Under the pieces are notes generated by a model that was not told the origin of the DNA, made no database searches, and saw only the letters and a list, made by a program, of their open reading frames with translations. From Brevipalpus yothersi (lineage: Eukaryota > Arthropoda > Arachnida > Trombidiformes > Tenuipalpidae), in contig QZCP01000065.1 of the NCBI GenBank assembly GCA_003956705.1, positions 62,001 through 126,000 on the forward strand: a stretch of DNA of 64,000 nt, written 5' to 3'. Shown in pieces: positions 27,392 through 40,521 of this stretch (the first letter of the stretch is position 1; every line of letters begins with the position of its first letter). A program made the translations under genes and the position numbers.

Positions 27392-28045
27392 AACTTAATC
27401 GAAAAAAAAAGTTGAATCAAGACGTAATAGTTGATATCACACTTGTTAGTAATGAGGAAGAAGAACACGAAAACAATTAGAAACGGAAAGTGAAATAATA
27501 TCTTGAAGCCTACTGATTTTGAAATGATATCTCAATGATTTTGGTATCAAGCTGATAAGTGTTTTTATGCTGATATGATGAATATGCCACAGTAAAGTAT
27601 TAAGTGATCACAATACATGATAATAATGATTGAGAGAAAATAACGGATATTTAAAAATTCTCCTCTCCAATAAACGGACACGATTACTTATGGTGTTGGT
27701 AAGAAAGTGGTTGATAAGAGAGTAACTATTTTACCAGTATCACACAAATACACACTGAACAGTGAATGATCATGATCAAATCAAAATGATCAAATACACA
27801 CACACCACAGTTAAAAGGACGATAGTAACGTGGTTGTTGACATGAAAGTGAAATGTGTGTGCAAATGTTGGAGAGTGAAAGTGTCTAGCCAATTATCGTA
27901 TGTGTAGCGGTTGATATGAAAAAACATGAGTATCAAAAGGGATAACAATTAAGTCGTCGTAATTATGTTTAGCTGGTTGATAAGGGGATAGAGATGGTAA
28001 AAGAATTGTGATCAAGGAAGGGGAAAAAAATTTTGATTCTGATTT

Positions 28046-28051
28046 TTTATT
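28046..28051 (-). terminator. polyadenylation signal AATAAA
   Basis: Minus-strand AATAAA, 150 bases after the stop of the low-molecular-weight phosphatase gene. Confidence 0.65.
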
Positions 28052-28200
28052 GAATCGCTTAGATTCTCAAAATTCGAATGACATTCATTGTACACATGTT
28101 AGTATGTATTCAACACATTCAACATGTTTTAAAAGGAATGAGATTGAGAAAGATTTTGTGGATAGATTGTTTCCAATTATAACAATCGGATGGGTTTCGT

Positions 28201-28750
28201 TCATTTGTTTTGTTCCAAAAAATTATTGATACTAGCCACACATAGGTCATAGCATTCTTCGAAACCTTTCATATCATAATCATACCATGGATCACGAATG
28301 ATACGTTTACCGTCGGGATGAAATTCGCCCAACAATTTGACCACAGCTTTGCCACCACTTTTGGGTCGTTTACGTTCAATATTACGAATATTTGAGTCAT
28401 CCATGCCGAAAATCCAATCAAATCTTTCAAAATCTTCCGGTTTCAATTGTCTAACTACATGGCTATAATTCTTGATACCATTCTTCTTCAACACCTCAAT
28501 AGTCCGATGATCTGGTCCACCACCAATGTGTTCAGTGCTTGTTGCCGCTGAATCAACAAACCAAGAATCCTCCAAACCTATACACCATCGACAATTTACA
28601 ATAGATTGATCAGTCAACAACGTTCCACTACCACATGAAATAGTTGCCATAATTACCTTTATCCTTGATTGCCTGCTGAAAAACTGCCTCAGCCATTGTG
28701 GATCGACAAATATTGCCCAAACATATCATTAGAACACCTCTCTTGGTCAT
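28201..28750 (-). CDS. ACP1: low-molecular-weight protein tyrosine phosphatase
   Basis: A cytosolic phosphatase that removes phosphate from phosphotyrosine proteins. Two exons (28657-28750 and 28201-28577) join across a 79-nt intron and restore a Gly codon, giving 156 aa, the usual family length. The P-loop CLGNICRST near the N-terminus supplies the nucleophile (Cys10) and phosphate-binding Arg16. The VDSAATSTEHIGG block is the conserved region after it. DPWYDYD supplies the general-acid Asp and the neighbouring Tyr pair. The first in-frame ATG gives the canonical start just before the P-loop strand. It is head-to-head with neuferricin across about 810 bp. Confidence 0.96.
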
Positions 28751-29560
28751 GATTATGGACTTAGATCATCAAAAATTCAATCTGAAAGTGCATACACACA
28801 CAAAAAAATCAATCAAACGATTATCACAATTGAAAATCGAAAGTCAGATCCACCCAATCAAACCTGCCCATTCTGAACTTTGACACTCACCTAAAATGTT
28901 CAAAATCAAGTAAATTATAAGATTACAATAATCGTAATCAAGGAAAACGAATGCAATAACTTTCAAGATTCCAATCAAAACAAACCCGAGAAGTTGTACA
29001 TGTGTGTATGCATTGATCGCATGTTTTTTTTCGCGGCTCAATGAAAATCATATCAACAGCAACAGCAGCTTCAATAGCAGAACGGAAACTCTTTTTCCTC
29101 TGATTTTTAACTTGAACAATTTCATTTGCTATGCGAGAGGAATGTTGTAAGAGAAGGTGAATTGAACAGTGATTTACTGATTCTGTGTGTTCATTTATTT
29201 GAGTGTTCATCTCATTAAACTGATTGTTCTGATTTGTTTTCGTAATCCGCGCGGACACTAAGTTTTCCTGATTTTGTTTGCCAAAATATTAAATGCATCA
29301 GTAAACACATTTACATGTACATGTGTAGACAAGTGTTGATAAAGTGGACAGAGTGTTGATGTGGGGATTATGTGTGTTTAATTTTCATTGCTGTTGATTA
29401 GTTGTTGAGAAGATGCTGATTGTTTATCTTCGATGATTACCTCAGCAGTGATTCAATCTTTTTGATTGCACTGATATTTTGTATGGTTGACTTTCACGGG
29501 CAGTGTTGATAAGTCAAGTTTTCTCTCTTCTCTTGCGGTCAGAAGAAGTGCTGAAATAAA
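28751..29560. other. divergent promoter interval, phosphatase and neuferricin
   Basis: About 810 bases between the start codons of two divergently transcribed genes, so it probably contains both promoters and 5' UTRs. No TATA box is obvious and no coding frame is convincing. Confidence 0.5.
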
Positions 29561-30612
29561 ATGAAGACAACATTTATTATTGTTTCCCTTATGATTCCAT
29601 TGATTGGAATTGGACTTAATCACATCTATCCTGATCTCAAGAATCAGATGTTGGAAGTTATTATCACCGGTGTGGAGACCTTGAATCGGATCTTGCAAGA
29701 AGGTTAGCGTTGTCATGCTTTTGAAACTTCATCAGGATTGATTAAGTTTGCTTGATTAACCATGAAGCTTTCCTACTTGTACTTATTTATTTCTCCTCTA
29801 CAGATGAAACTATTCTCTCTACCGGAAAGTGTCTCAAAGATGGAGAAAAATTATTCACCAAGCAACAATTAGCCAAGTATGATGGCGGCTCAAATTCTCA
29901 AGCAATATATTTATCATATCTTGGAACAGTTTATGATGTAACCAAAGGTGCCCGCCATTATCAACCGGGTGGTGCATATTCTTTTTTCGCTGGTAAAGAT
30001 GCTTCTAAAGCATTTGTAACTGGTAAATTTGATGCTGATGGACTGGTGGATGATGTCCAAGATCTGTCTCTCGATTCTTTTGGTGACATCAAACAATGGC
30101 AAGATTTTTATGATTCCGAATATCCGCGGATCGGTAAACTGATTGGAACGTATTATGATGCTGAGGGATGTCCAACTTCAGCTGTTGATAATATAAAGAA
30201 AATGTTGGAACAATGGGAAGCCAATCAGGAGGCTAACAGTAAGGACAATGAGATTTTCCCTCATTGCAACAGTGAATATCATGCTGAGACGAAGTATCAT
30301 CGTGTTTGGTGTACCGATATGAGCGGTGGTGTGAAGCGACAATGGACTGGTGTTCCTCGTCAGCTGTATTTACCCAAGGACAAGACTTATCGATGTGCAT
30401 GTGTTAAAAACTTTGGTCAATCGACTACACCCACGATTGAATATGCTGATGATGAAAATGATGATGCATCACAACAAAGTCCGGATAGCTCTTCAAAGGT
30501 CGAAAGTAAGCCATCTTCATACGACGATAATAAGGGTGACTTGAATAATCCGCGAATTAAAGAATATCCAGAATGCAATCCAACAGCCACCGAATGTGTT
30601 CTCAAAAGCTAG
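29561..30612 (+). CDS. CYB5D2: neuferricin (cytochrome b5 domain protein, CYB5D2-like)
   Basis: A secreted or ER-lumenal haem-binding protein of the membrane-associated progesterone receptor group. Two exons (29561-29702 and 29804-30612) join in phase at a split Asp codon, giving 316 aa. Residues 1-19 form a hydrophobic signal peptide or anchor. The cyt-b5-like domain covers about 60-155 (FTKQQLAKYDGG, YLGTVYDVTKGARHYQPGG, YSFFAGKDASKAFVTG). Like its family it lacks the paired haem histidines of true cytochrome b5. A Cys-bearing region follows (FPHCNSEYH, HRVWCTDMSGG, YRCACVKNFG). The C-terminus adds an acidic Ser/Asp-rich tail of about 60 residues, so the protein is longer than vertebrate neuferricin as I recall it. 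Confidence 0.93.
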
Positions 30613-30756
30613 TCTTTTGCATTAATGATTACGATGTGTTCCAAAGTGCCCTTTAAACTTGGTAATGAATCGATATACTCAATATCCAGTACTTAGCTTC
30701 TCTCGAACAATTATCCGAGAGGCATTCAACGACTTATGTTAACAAGTGACCGAGTG

Positions 30757-30771
30757 ATTAAATTATTTATT
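30757..30771. terminator. opposed polyadenylation signals of neuferricin and transglutaminase
   Basis: ATTAAA on the plus strand (30757-30762) and AATAAA on the minus strand (30766-30771) are four bases apart. The convergent transcripts of neuferricin and transglutaminase probably overlap in their 3' UTRs here. Confidence 0.5.
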
Positions 30772-30887
30772 CATCGAATAACTTTGTTTAATTTGAAATT
30801 GGCCACAAGTATCATGAAAAGTTTGTAAAAAAGACTAGAAATTCTTATGATTAGGAAGAGATGAGTCAGAAAAAAACCATGATGTTG

Positions 30888-33800
30888 TTAGTCGTCCAGA
30901 GTATTGTTCGGTGACCTTCTAAAATTTCGATCGAGATTCTCTAGTGAAACGAAGTCCATAAATTTCGAAACTCTTACTTTCCTGTAGCCATCTACATCTT
31001 TCAGTTCCTTCGAGGTGAATCTTACATTGATTGTTTTCTCGCCTTCAGTTTTTGGTGTTAAAATGAATGTAACACGAGCTTCTTCGTCCAGTTTCACTGA
31101 TCTGTTAAAGAGAATAGAGGAAAAATTGAAAGAAATTTGCTAATCTTGTATCAGTCGAATCTTACTCTTTGAGAGGTATTTTTAGAGGCGAACCCAAGCC
31201 CGGTCCTTCAACCAGGAAAATTCCTTTGGTGAGCTTTTTTGGCAGAGGATTTTTGAAAAAAGCATGGCAGCGGAATGGTCTTCCTTCGAAAACATCTCCT
31301 TCAACCTTTTGATTAGATAAAGATTATGGGTCTGATAACCTTCGAGTACTTTTTTCAAGTTCTGCAGAAAATTTGGATTAATCCTATTCATTACCTGAAT
31401 TTCAATATCTGGCATTCTGACACGGAAATCGTCTCTTGCTGAGTAATGGAAATCGTTCTCAAGAACTTTGGCTACAACCATTACACTGAAAGAGCTTTGA
31501 TCGATAAGATGATCGCCATAATCATCATAACTGATTTCTGATTTCAGCTCCGAATCTAAATTAAATAAAAGAATATGGAGCAAAGATCAAACAAATAAGT
31601 AGGAGATCAAATAGAAAGAACATTCAACTCACCAGAGGAAGGAGATATTCTCAGTTCTTTGATATCTTTTTTAACTAGAGCATGTATATGGCCTGTGTAC
31701 AGTGTTGTATGAACTCTTATCGTGGCAATAATTGTGTAAACTTGGTTGCTTTTGTTGTAAACCTTCAAACGAACCTGTGAAAAAAAGTTTGGAAAGTAAG
31801 TTCTATAGGCTTCAAGAATCATCGCAGAATTCTCTCCAGAGTAGAAAGTATCAATGACGATTAAGAATATTCATTAATTCCCTCCAACTTACATTGAATG
31901 GTTTCCCAATCAAAACATCATCGATTAGAAGAATTTCGAAACGAACATCATTGAATTCATCGTTCAAATAGTAACGAGAGAAAATACTATTACATTGGAG
32001 TAGTGCTTTGAGCATAGTTTCGCGTTCTTCTGGGCTCGATTCTTTGTACTTGTAATTGACAGTCAAATCTCGACGTTCATTGCTACCAATTTCTTTGGTT
32101 GAAATATTTTGACCAATTCTGGTAACATTATTTGAGAAAGTAAATCATGTCAAACTCATCATCACCATTTTCATATTAAGACAAAAACTCACATGGCAGT
32201 ATCACTTCCCAAAAATTTAACTGGTTCTCGGTCTCCTCTCTTCAACCAGAAAACTTCATCTGCATTCACTTCCGCAAACACAAATTTTCCATCAAATTCT
32301 CGTAAAACTTCACCATTTCGGACAGCATTCACACTAGTTGGTCCACATCGATACAATCCATCAGATGGTTCCTGGGGAGTAGCATCTATCACTTGCCATC
32401 CATCATAGACACCAGTAACTGAGAGATCAGGTCGTTTGATCCATATTTCTGTCCATGAATGAAAATTCCATACTGAATCACCTTTACCTGGCTCTACAAG
32501 TTCACCATCTTCACTCAAAATTCTGTCAACAGTCAAACTATTGTGAGTATCATGTGCTGATTCATAATTAGTGACAGGTCTCGCTGGAATCCCAAGGCAT
32601 CGACATACTGTGGAAAAGGAATGGAAAAATAATTACTCAATGCTTCCGGCAAGGTGATATTGCCTCAGATGCTCTAGGGCCAACATTTGCAATGATGCTC
32701 CAATACACTGGGGTATTTACCTGTTGTTAGTACACCAGAAAATACCCAACATTGGCCGTATTTGACTGGTCTTCCTGTTTTATAGAATTTCTGTAAAATT
32801 ATTTGACTTCCAGCCCATTCAGATGGATCTTTTCCTCCTCGATATTTTCCACTCCAATTTCCTACTACAACACCTTCACCATTGGCAGTGTGGACAATTT
32901 GGGATAAATGTCGAGCTACCTTGACTGGATCAGATCTATCGGTGACCGATAGTTTTCCCACCCTGGAAAGCAGTCTCACGCAGCATTCCAGGACATTTTC
33001 TTCAAACTGAAAGAGAATAGTGGACTCATTAAACAGTGAACCCGTAAAAATCTCTAGAGAATTGTGAAAAAGATTATTTACTTGAGCAAAACTCCATGGA
33101 CTTCGACGAAGTCGATTGCTTGTTCCTTTCCAAATGATACCATTATCATTGAGAACATATTCATCTCTTTTCCTGGGATCTCTCAGATAGGTAGGGTCAT
33201 CTGAGAGTGAGCAAAAAGAATCATCAAATAAATATTAACACAAATGCAAATACGGAAGATCTCCAAAGGAGTTCCAGGAAATTACAATGACTAAAATAGT
33301 GTGAATAATCAATTTCCTGAGATCAACAAAATTGAACGTGGAAATTAGCTTGATTGATTTAGGCTAATTATTAACGCTAAGATTTTGTTGGTGAATGATG
33401 AATGTTGTATCAAATCATATCTGGCCATCTCTGATCTCTCAATTAGATTAAAAGTTATCTATATGACTCAAAACCACATAATTTTTCGCTAAACAATCAG
33501 AAAGTTTTCCTGATCAGTCTGATCAGTCTGATGTGGTAGTGAACGATTTTTTGTCACAAGATAGTGATCGAAACAATCGGCTTGGTGTAGATAAGATATA
33601 ATCATCTGAGAGGGAGTATGTTCTTCCTGCGGTTAATATTTTCAAGGCTTTCTTTCCACCACAAAAGACAGAAATTGAGGTTTTGAGTAATTGCTCACCT
33701 CTATTCCATGGATTGAAGAGGATGAAAATTCTACGACGAACGGTGTGCGATGAGTAACGTCTATTTCCTGATGTTCTTGATCTTGTTTCAATCGTCAATG

Positions 33801-34720
33801 TCCATTCACCAACAATACAATCAACTGCTGGATTGATCTCCAGAATCAAGCTTCGAGCTTCCCATCGGACAATTGCTACATCCCATTGTTTGGATTTTCC
33901 AGATAATCTTGGACTAATTTCATTGAAATTTTCATCACTTAATGGCAAAATGATTTCCGTTCCTTGGCTATATTTTGGAGAGGATGCATCTAATCAGGAA
34001 ACAATACGAAAATATAAGAATGAGAATAATTAAGCATAAGAAGTCTGAAACTCAATCTTCCAACTTCCAAATTGTGTCTATGCTAATAACGTGAAAGATC
34101 TTAAGTTCAATGTTTATAGGTGATCAGGATAAATGAAGCCTATAATTCCACTCAAGAACGAGACAAATATGTTGATGACGAAAAGAATATTTTCAACTGT
34201 CTGATCAATTGCCTCAAAACATATTTAATACACGTGCTTTTCAGATAAAATCGATTTTGAAAGTTACATTAAGCTTCCGACTTTCGATAAAACGTTTCGA
34301 TTTTACGCGAAAAGTGATTTACTCCAGAAATTTCCCCTCAATTTATGCACGACCTGAGAGAATCAAAAAGTATGGAAAATTCGAGCAAAGTGTCCAAAAA
34401 ATGAAGAGGTAAAAACCGTTCCTACCCATTAAAATTTGATGGTAATAAAGTTTCCATTGAACTGGAATTCGTGATAAATATTTACGAAGGAAAATTCCTC
34501 AAGCGATGAGCTTCGTAGTTTTTCTAGGCTCAGTCTCCAGGGCTGAACGAACTAATAAATGGAGAAACTCTCCAATCGAATGGAGCAAAAATTTTTGCTT
34601 CCCGAAAGGTTTTCAAGACAATAGTAAGGATGGTAAATTAAACATTCACCTTCTTTGGTCCCATCATTTGCATAAATTTTATTAAAGTGCTATATTTCAT
34701 TGTAATCAAGCGTCACTGTG

Positions 34721-34774
<54 letters not shown>

Positions 34775-35053
34775 CGTTCTTTCTTCCCTTCTTCATGGTT
34801 ATTTGATTCATATACCCTAAAACAAGCTGGAGACAATATTTCGTCTCACTTCGTTTGACTGATGATCAAATATCGTCATCACAATGATTTGTCTGGATTA
34901 TAATTGAGTCTCAACATGTATGTGTATGATTATGATATTGACTATAAGTGGTGATGGACATTCATACAGGTAGTCAACAATAATCTTTAAATAAGTAGTA
35001 TGAATCATTCACCGTTATTGGCATATTTCATGATGAATCAAGTTTGCTTCTTT

Positions 35054-35087
<34 letters not shown>

Positions 35088-38058
35088 AAATTATTTTCAT
35101 TTGCCTGATCACTTGTGTTGTTTATTTCATTCCAGTTAACGTGTTCCCAATCAAGCTAAACAGTCAAGATTGAAGTGAGTAGTATGTGTGTTTGAAGTAA
35201 TGGAATGAAGAGAAAAAAATGTTCATCAAGCCAAACTGGCAATTGTGAGTATGTATCAATAGTAACATGAAAGAGAAAGAGAAACGCAAGCAAACCGGCT
35301 AACAGCATATGATCGAGCCTCTACACGCGTTGACCTGATCTGTTTGAAAGCTAATATAATGCCCTCAGGCGAAATGGTTTCGCAAGATCAGCTGTATTGC
35401 AGTGCTAGTAGTAGTAGTAGTAACGGTGATATCATGTTCATGTTTCAGTTCCGTTATGAACATTTGGGTAAAAATGCGAGAATGAAAAAGAGATAGAGAG
35501 TGGAAGGAGAAGATCAGGAATTAAAAAGTGGATTGGTAAATGATTCCATGAGGAAGAGAGAGAGAGAAGAATCAAGATGATGATTTTCCATCATCTTAGT
35601 GAGGTATTAATGCGGGCCTCCAATGCCAAGGCTCATATCGTTCATCTCTGAAAAGTTAATGAACTCTCATGATATATAATGTACAGATAATTTCGGTCAA
35701 GAATCAAAAGGAGGAGAGAGTAGATGATATATATTTTCGAAGTGTGATTAAAATCACACATCATCTCTGATCAGAAAACTTTTCAGTTTCAAGTTTGAAG
35801 TGTTGATATCAAACTTGATGGGGGCTAAAACAGCCCACGCGGAAGCCTCGAAAATAGTTTTTCCAATTTGATTAAAAAAAGAAACAGAGATATTGTGAGG
35901 AATTTTTCTAACCTCATTCCAACATACACATACACACTTATCGTGCAATCCTCATGAAAATGGTGGAATATTCTACTCGCTTTTCGAATTAATGCTCTTT
36001 GAATATTTAATAACTCGTATTCATATCACCGTTGACCTGAGAGCTCGAATGTCATCAAACTTTGTTTCCTTCAAGGCATCGAGTGTGAATCGGTGTGAAC
36101 TGAATAGCATAATGATTCCGAATACTTGCATTCCAAGGTGTCCACAATGAACTTGAGTATATTACCGAAGTAGGAAGAAATGAACAATATGATAATAAAA
36201 ATTTTTGCCAATAAAGAAAAAGTCTCATATTCACATTCAAATAAGAATAGTATACCTGATAGTGATAGTGATAGAAAGAAAATTCGTGCCATTCCATGCA
36301 CACACGTGATGGTTATAAGAATCAAGTAAACAGGAACAACATTAAGTTGAGAAAAATTTACGAGTCAAAAAATTTATAGGCAAAAAAGGGTTTTTTAAAA
36401 CAGTATCTTTAAAACAGTATGGTCAATCGCCCGTTAATTGTTCCACTTGATTGAAAACAATATCGAGTATTACTTTATACGTGTGTGTATGTATATTGCT
36501 TATTATTAATCGGTGCATAATGTTAAATGATGAAGAGAAGAGAAGTCAAAATCGTGCTCATTTTTAAAATATGCTGATAGATGATGAATTACAAGTGGAT
36601 GAAGGGAGTAAAATAAGTGAATTGAAAAAGTTAAAACATTGTCAACCTTAAATGATTTCCCGTGACCCGTGATATTAGGGTGATGATGAATTTTTTCCCC
36701 AAAATTCAGGAACAACAGAAAAAAAGCAGAATGTGATCAAGATTCTTGATGAAGCGAGTAGATACACATTTACTCTTTTTCTCTCTCACACAAAATTATG
36801 AATCAATGAATCAATCAAATAAAAAGAACAATTATAAAATGGAAAAAATCATCCACGTGTCTTGATCATCATAATTATTCAGTAATTTTTAGCACCTTTT
36901 GCTGCCAAATTTCATCGTCCCGTTATTTTGAACAAATAATCATCAACTACGCGTGTATTGTTACGCCATAAGAATATACCTTGGAATTAGATGATGGAGA
37001 CAGAATAATGTAACATTTTCTGTCTCAGAATGGGCTTCAAATTTGAAACGAATTGAGTTCATTCAAGAAGAGAATTTGTGTGTGTGTGTGTGTGAGTGAG
37101 AGAGAGAAAAAGAATTCAGTTTGTATTAGTTTGAGAGAAACTTTATACTGGCAATTATTTTGGCTGACGGTTTGTGTAAGAATGATTGGAGAAGCTTTTC
37201 AAGTTGTCTCAGAATATTCAAGCTAGTATGGGTGCCAAAATCGACTTCAATTAGAGGAATGAATTAAACCTTCAGACAGTCACATACACAAAAAAATAAC
37301 ATGTTTTTCTCTCTCTCTCCCAACAGAAGATGAGCCTAATCAGATATTCAGATCAAATTTGCATCCATTCATTCATAAAAATGTTTGCAAGTCCATCGAA
37401 ATCTAGGCCGATTGGATGGAGCAACAGAATCTTGGAGACCCTTCAGATGAATTTAAACATGAATCGATAAAAATTTGTCCTCGTGTCCATAACGGAAAAC
37501 ACTATTTTTTCAATGATAGTAACAAATCTAATCGTGTGGTCAGTTGGCTATCTGTTTGCGGGTGGAAACATGAAAAACATGAAAATGAAGTGAAAGTGAG
37601 AATATAGTATAGTCATGTGGAAATGATACAGTTCAAGGGAATGATGAGAAGGATAATGATCATGATGATAGTGAATTGGACTCTGATGAAGGGGGAAAAG
37701 ACACAAAAATTAGTCATAAGAGTATGAATCAAGATAGATAGAGAGATGGAGATAGAGCTCATGCTTATTTTGCATATTTTTTGAAAACACATACCACTCT
37801 CTCTCCCCTCTCTTGGTTCACATTCTTTCTCCTTCTCTTTCACTCCTTTTCCTCTTCTTCTTCTTCTTCTTCTGCTTATTTCATTAAATAAATGAGTATA
37901 CCAAGTTCGTGTCCTCAGGGTATTTTATAAAGGCGATTACTCTAGCAGATAAACCCTGTGGCAGCATCAAAAAGGACTGGTTCGCTTCGAGCCTGTTTCC
38001 ATCCGTATTCTCAGGTCACTTTCAGTCTCTTAAAACTTGAAGAAAGAAAAAGAAAGAG

Positions 38059-38090
<32 letters not shown>

Positions 38091-40490
38091 TCACTGAGTG
38101 AGTTGAGAGAGAGAAGAGAGAAAGAAGAGAGAGAGAAAAAGAGAGAGATGAAAGCTCACGAAAGTCAAGATTCTTGGTGATATGATCTAGCGACAGAATC
38201 GCGCTCAAGTCTTGAGCCTCAAGAAGGAAGTGAAGAGAATATGTTTGGTGTGTGAAATCAATTGAACAGTGATAATTCTTTTTGTTCAAAAATGTCATAG
38301 ATTTTGTGTATTTTAAATTACCTATCTCAAATGCTGATTAGCTGAGTTCAATGTGTTTCTGGTGGCTTATTTGATTTTCATCTCTCCAAACGTGTCCAAT
38401 TTGTGGTGGTCAAGTGTGTTGGTGGGTTAAAAATTGACTTCTTCTTGAGTGTTCAAAATAATCAGACAAAATGAATAAGGATACAAATTCGACCACTGTT
38501 AGTGCCACATTGGACTATTTTCTGATAGATATGTGGAAAGTGAAAGATCAACGTGTTGCCGAATTACCGTTGATCGGTAGTGGTCCGTGGTTTATGCTCA
38601 TTTTTATGACCATCTATTTAGTGATCATATCCCGTCTCAACAATCAAATGAAACATCGTCCAGCATACTTTTTACGTCCATTTCAGATTGTTTATTACGG
38701 TTTTATGTTCGGCATTCATGGTGTTGCGGTACCTGTAGTATTGGCCTTAGCTCGAAGTCCGATCAACACTTTTCTGTGTAATATGAATGGAAGTGTGGCA
38801 ACTGATTTACGGGCAACAATGTTCATATATGCCGGTCTATTGTATCTGTTCGTCAAACTGACCACATGCCTTGATTTGATGATACTTTTTTGGATCAAGG
38901 AACACCGGAAAGTGACCACTGCCCTACTGATGGAAACAATTTTGGGCCCATTCATACTGTATGGTGAAATGAAATACTATCCTGGTGGTATTATTTATTT
39001 TCCAATTGCTACCGATTGTGCAATTAACACAATCAAGTATGGACTTAGTACACGATCGTGTGCTGGTGAAGAACTTAAGCCAATCGAAAATTGGGAACAT
39101 AAAGTTCATCTTCTCAAAGTTCTTCAATATTGTGTATGCACACTTCATTCATTATACTCAATGACCATCGAGAATTGTGATTGTCCCCTTGGTTTGAGAT
39201 ATTTCCTGCTCACACTTCATATTTTCCTGGCAATTGTCTATATTTTCAATGATACACCGCTAAATTCTACCACCAAATCATCATCACTGTCATCATCGTC
39301 ATCACCATCAAGTACATTAATGACCAACAGAGTGACCAGATCACAAACAAAATCATCTAACGGATCATCATCATTATCGACAGAATCGGCAACAACAGCC
39401 ATTCGCCGGAATACCGTTAAAGCTTCATAGAAATACAGAGAATGGCAATGACAATCAATGTCATGATTATTTTCAGTAATAAATTAATGAAATTGTTTTG
39501 TAGAAGGATGAAAAATTTTTTCTCTCCCTTTTTACCTTTTGCTAGACATTTTTTTTTCTCCAAATATTTTTTCGGGTCTAACTTGGTGAGCGAGTGAAAA
39601 ATTCATTGATTTACGCTTCGTCGACGAAGTGTTCAGAATTGCTAATCTCTCCATCATCATATATCGTGATAAATAATAAGGCAATTCAGTGTATACAAAT
39701 CAGTTTTTTGATCGTAAAAGAGATGGCTAGAAATAAGAGAAGAAAAAGATAGGGTTTGTTTGCTATTACAATTCACACAAACCATAAAAGATGCTGCTTA
39801 CTAACCACTTTAAATGGTCAAAGGAGTGGTACACAATGGATCCGATCAAAGCTTAACGAGTTAAGCATTTTTTTCTAGGAATTTTTGGGGTCAAAGGAAA
39901 CGACCCATAAGCTTACAACAAACACTTAAATGGTCAAGGATAAATAGCCACTAAAACTTGGGTCAAAGGTGAGCTCTCTTCCTCTCTCTTTCTTTCTCTC
40001 TCTTCCCTCGTAGAAAGTTTGCATGTTTTCTTCTTCTTCATCCCCACTCAACAATTAGCTCCATAATCGTGTGGTAAATAATGGGTAGTGATAAAAAGGT
40101 TGATATATTCATTGATAGCATCATGAAACTTTGATCTTGGCCAATCTAATGAGATTTTTAAAGTGTCAAAGAGTATTATAGAATGGAAAGAGATGAAAAA
40201 TTGGCATCATACAGAAAGCTGTGAAATAATGCTTAGATTAGCTCGAAAATCTCATGAATAAGTTTTTGAATGAGGGAAAAAAGAGGAGGAGAAGAGGAAG
40301 ATTCCCTAATTTCTCTTCGATTGCGAATCTAATCATCAATCTGTTCTCTTTTCATTGACAGATGAGCCTTGGATTTTCAAGTAGAAGAAGCAGATTAGCC
40401 ATATGATTTGATGTCTGATCGGGACAGCATGCTGAGTGGCCACTTTTAGCCATGATTCAAATGGCTTTCCTATTCCAAACACACACTCAA

Positions 40491-40521
<31 letters not shown>

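Larger units (their letters stand above)
27327..28200. other. intergenic, TBC1D23 promoter side
   Basis: It lies upstream of TBC1D23 and downstream of the phosphatase gene, both on the minus strand. It contains an (AC)n run at 27372-27391 and the phosphatase polyadenylation signal at 28046-28051. No coding potential is seen. Confidence 0.6.
33990..38470. other. transglutaminase intron 2, 3' part (with ELOVL-like gene upstream DNA)
   Basis: Intron on the minus strand and 5' flank of the nested plus-strand gene. It holds GA/CT tracts at 34724-34771, 35056-35086 and 38043-38089 and a short (GT)n at about 37077-37093. No further exon is supported. Confidence 0.6.

Noticed and set aside
28578..28656. 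A start codon inside the phosphatase intron giving a 149-codon frame
   Set aside because: The upstream exon supplies the catalytic CLGNICRS loop and joins in phase, so this internal start reads intron sequence.
32193..32408. Plus-strand frame opposite transglutaminase
   Set aside because: It is antisense to an exon with clear transglutaminase motifs and has no independent support.
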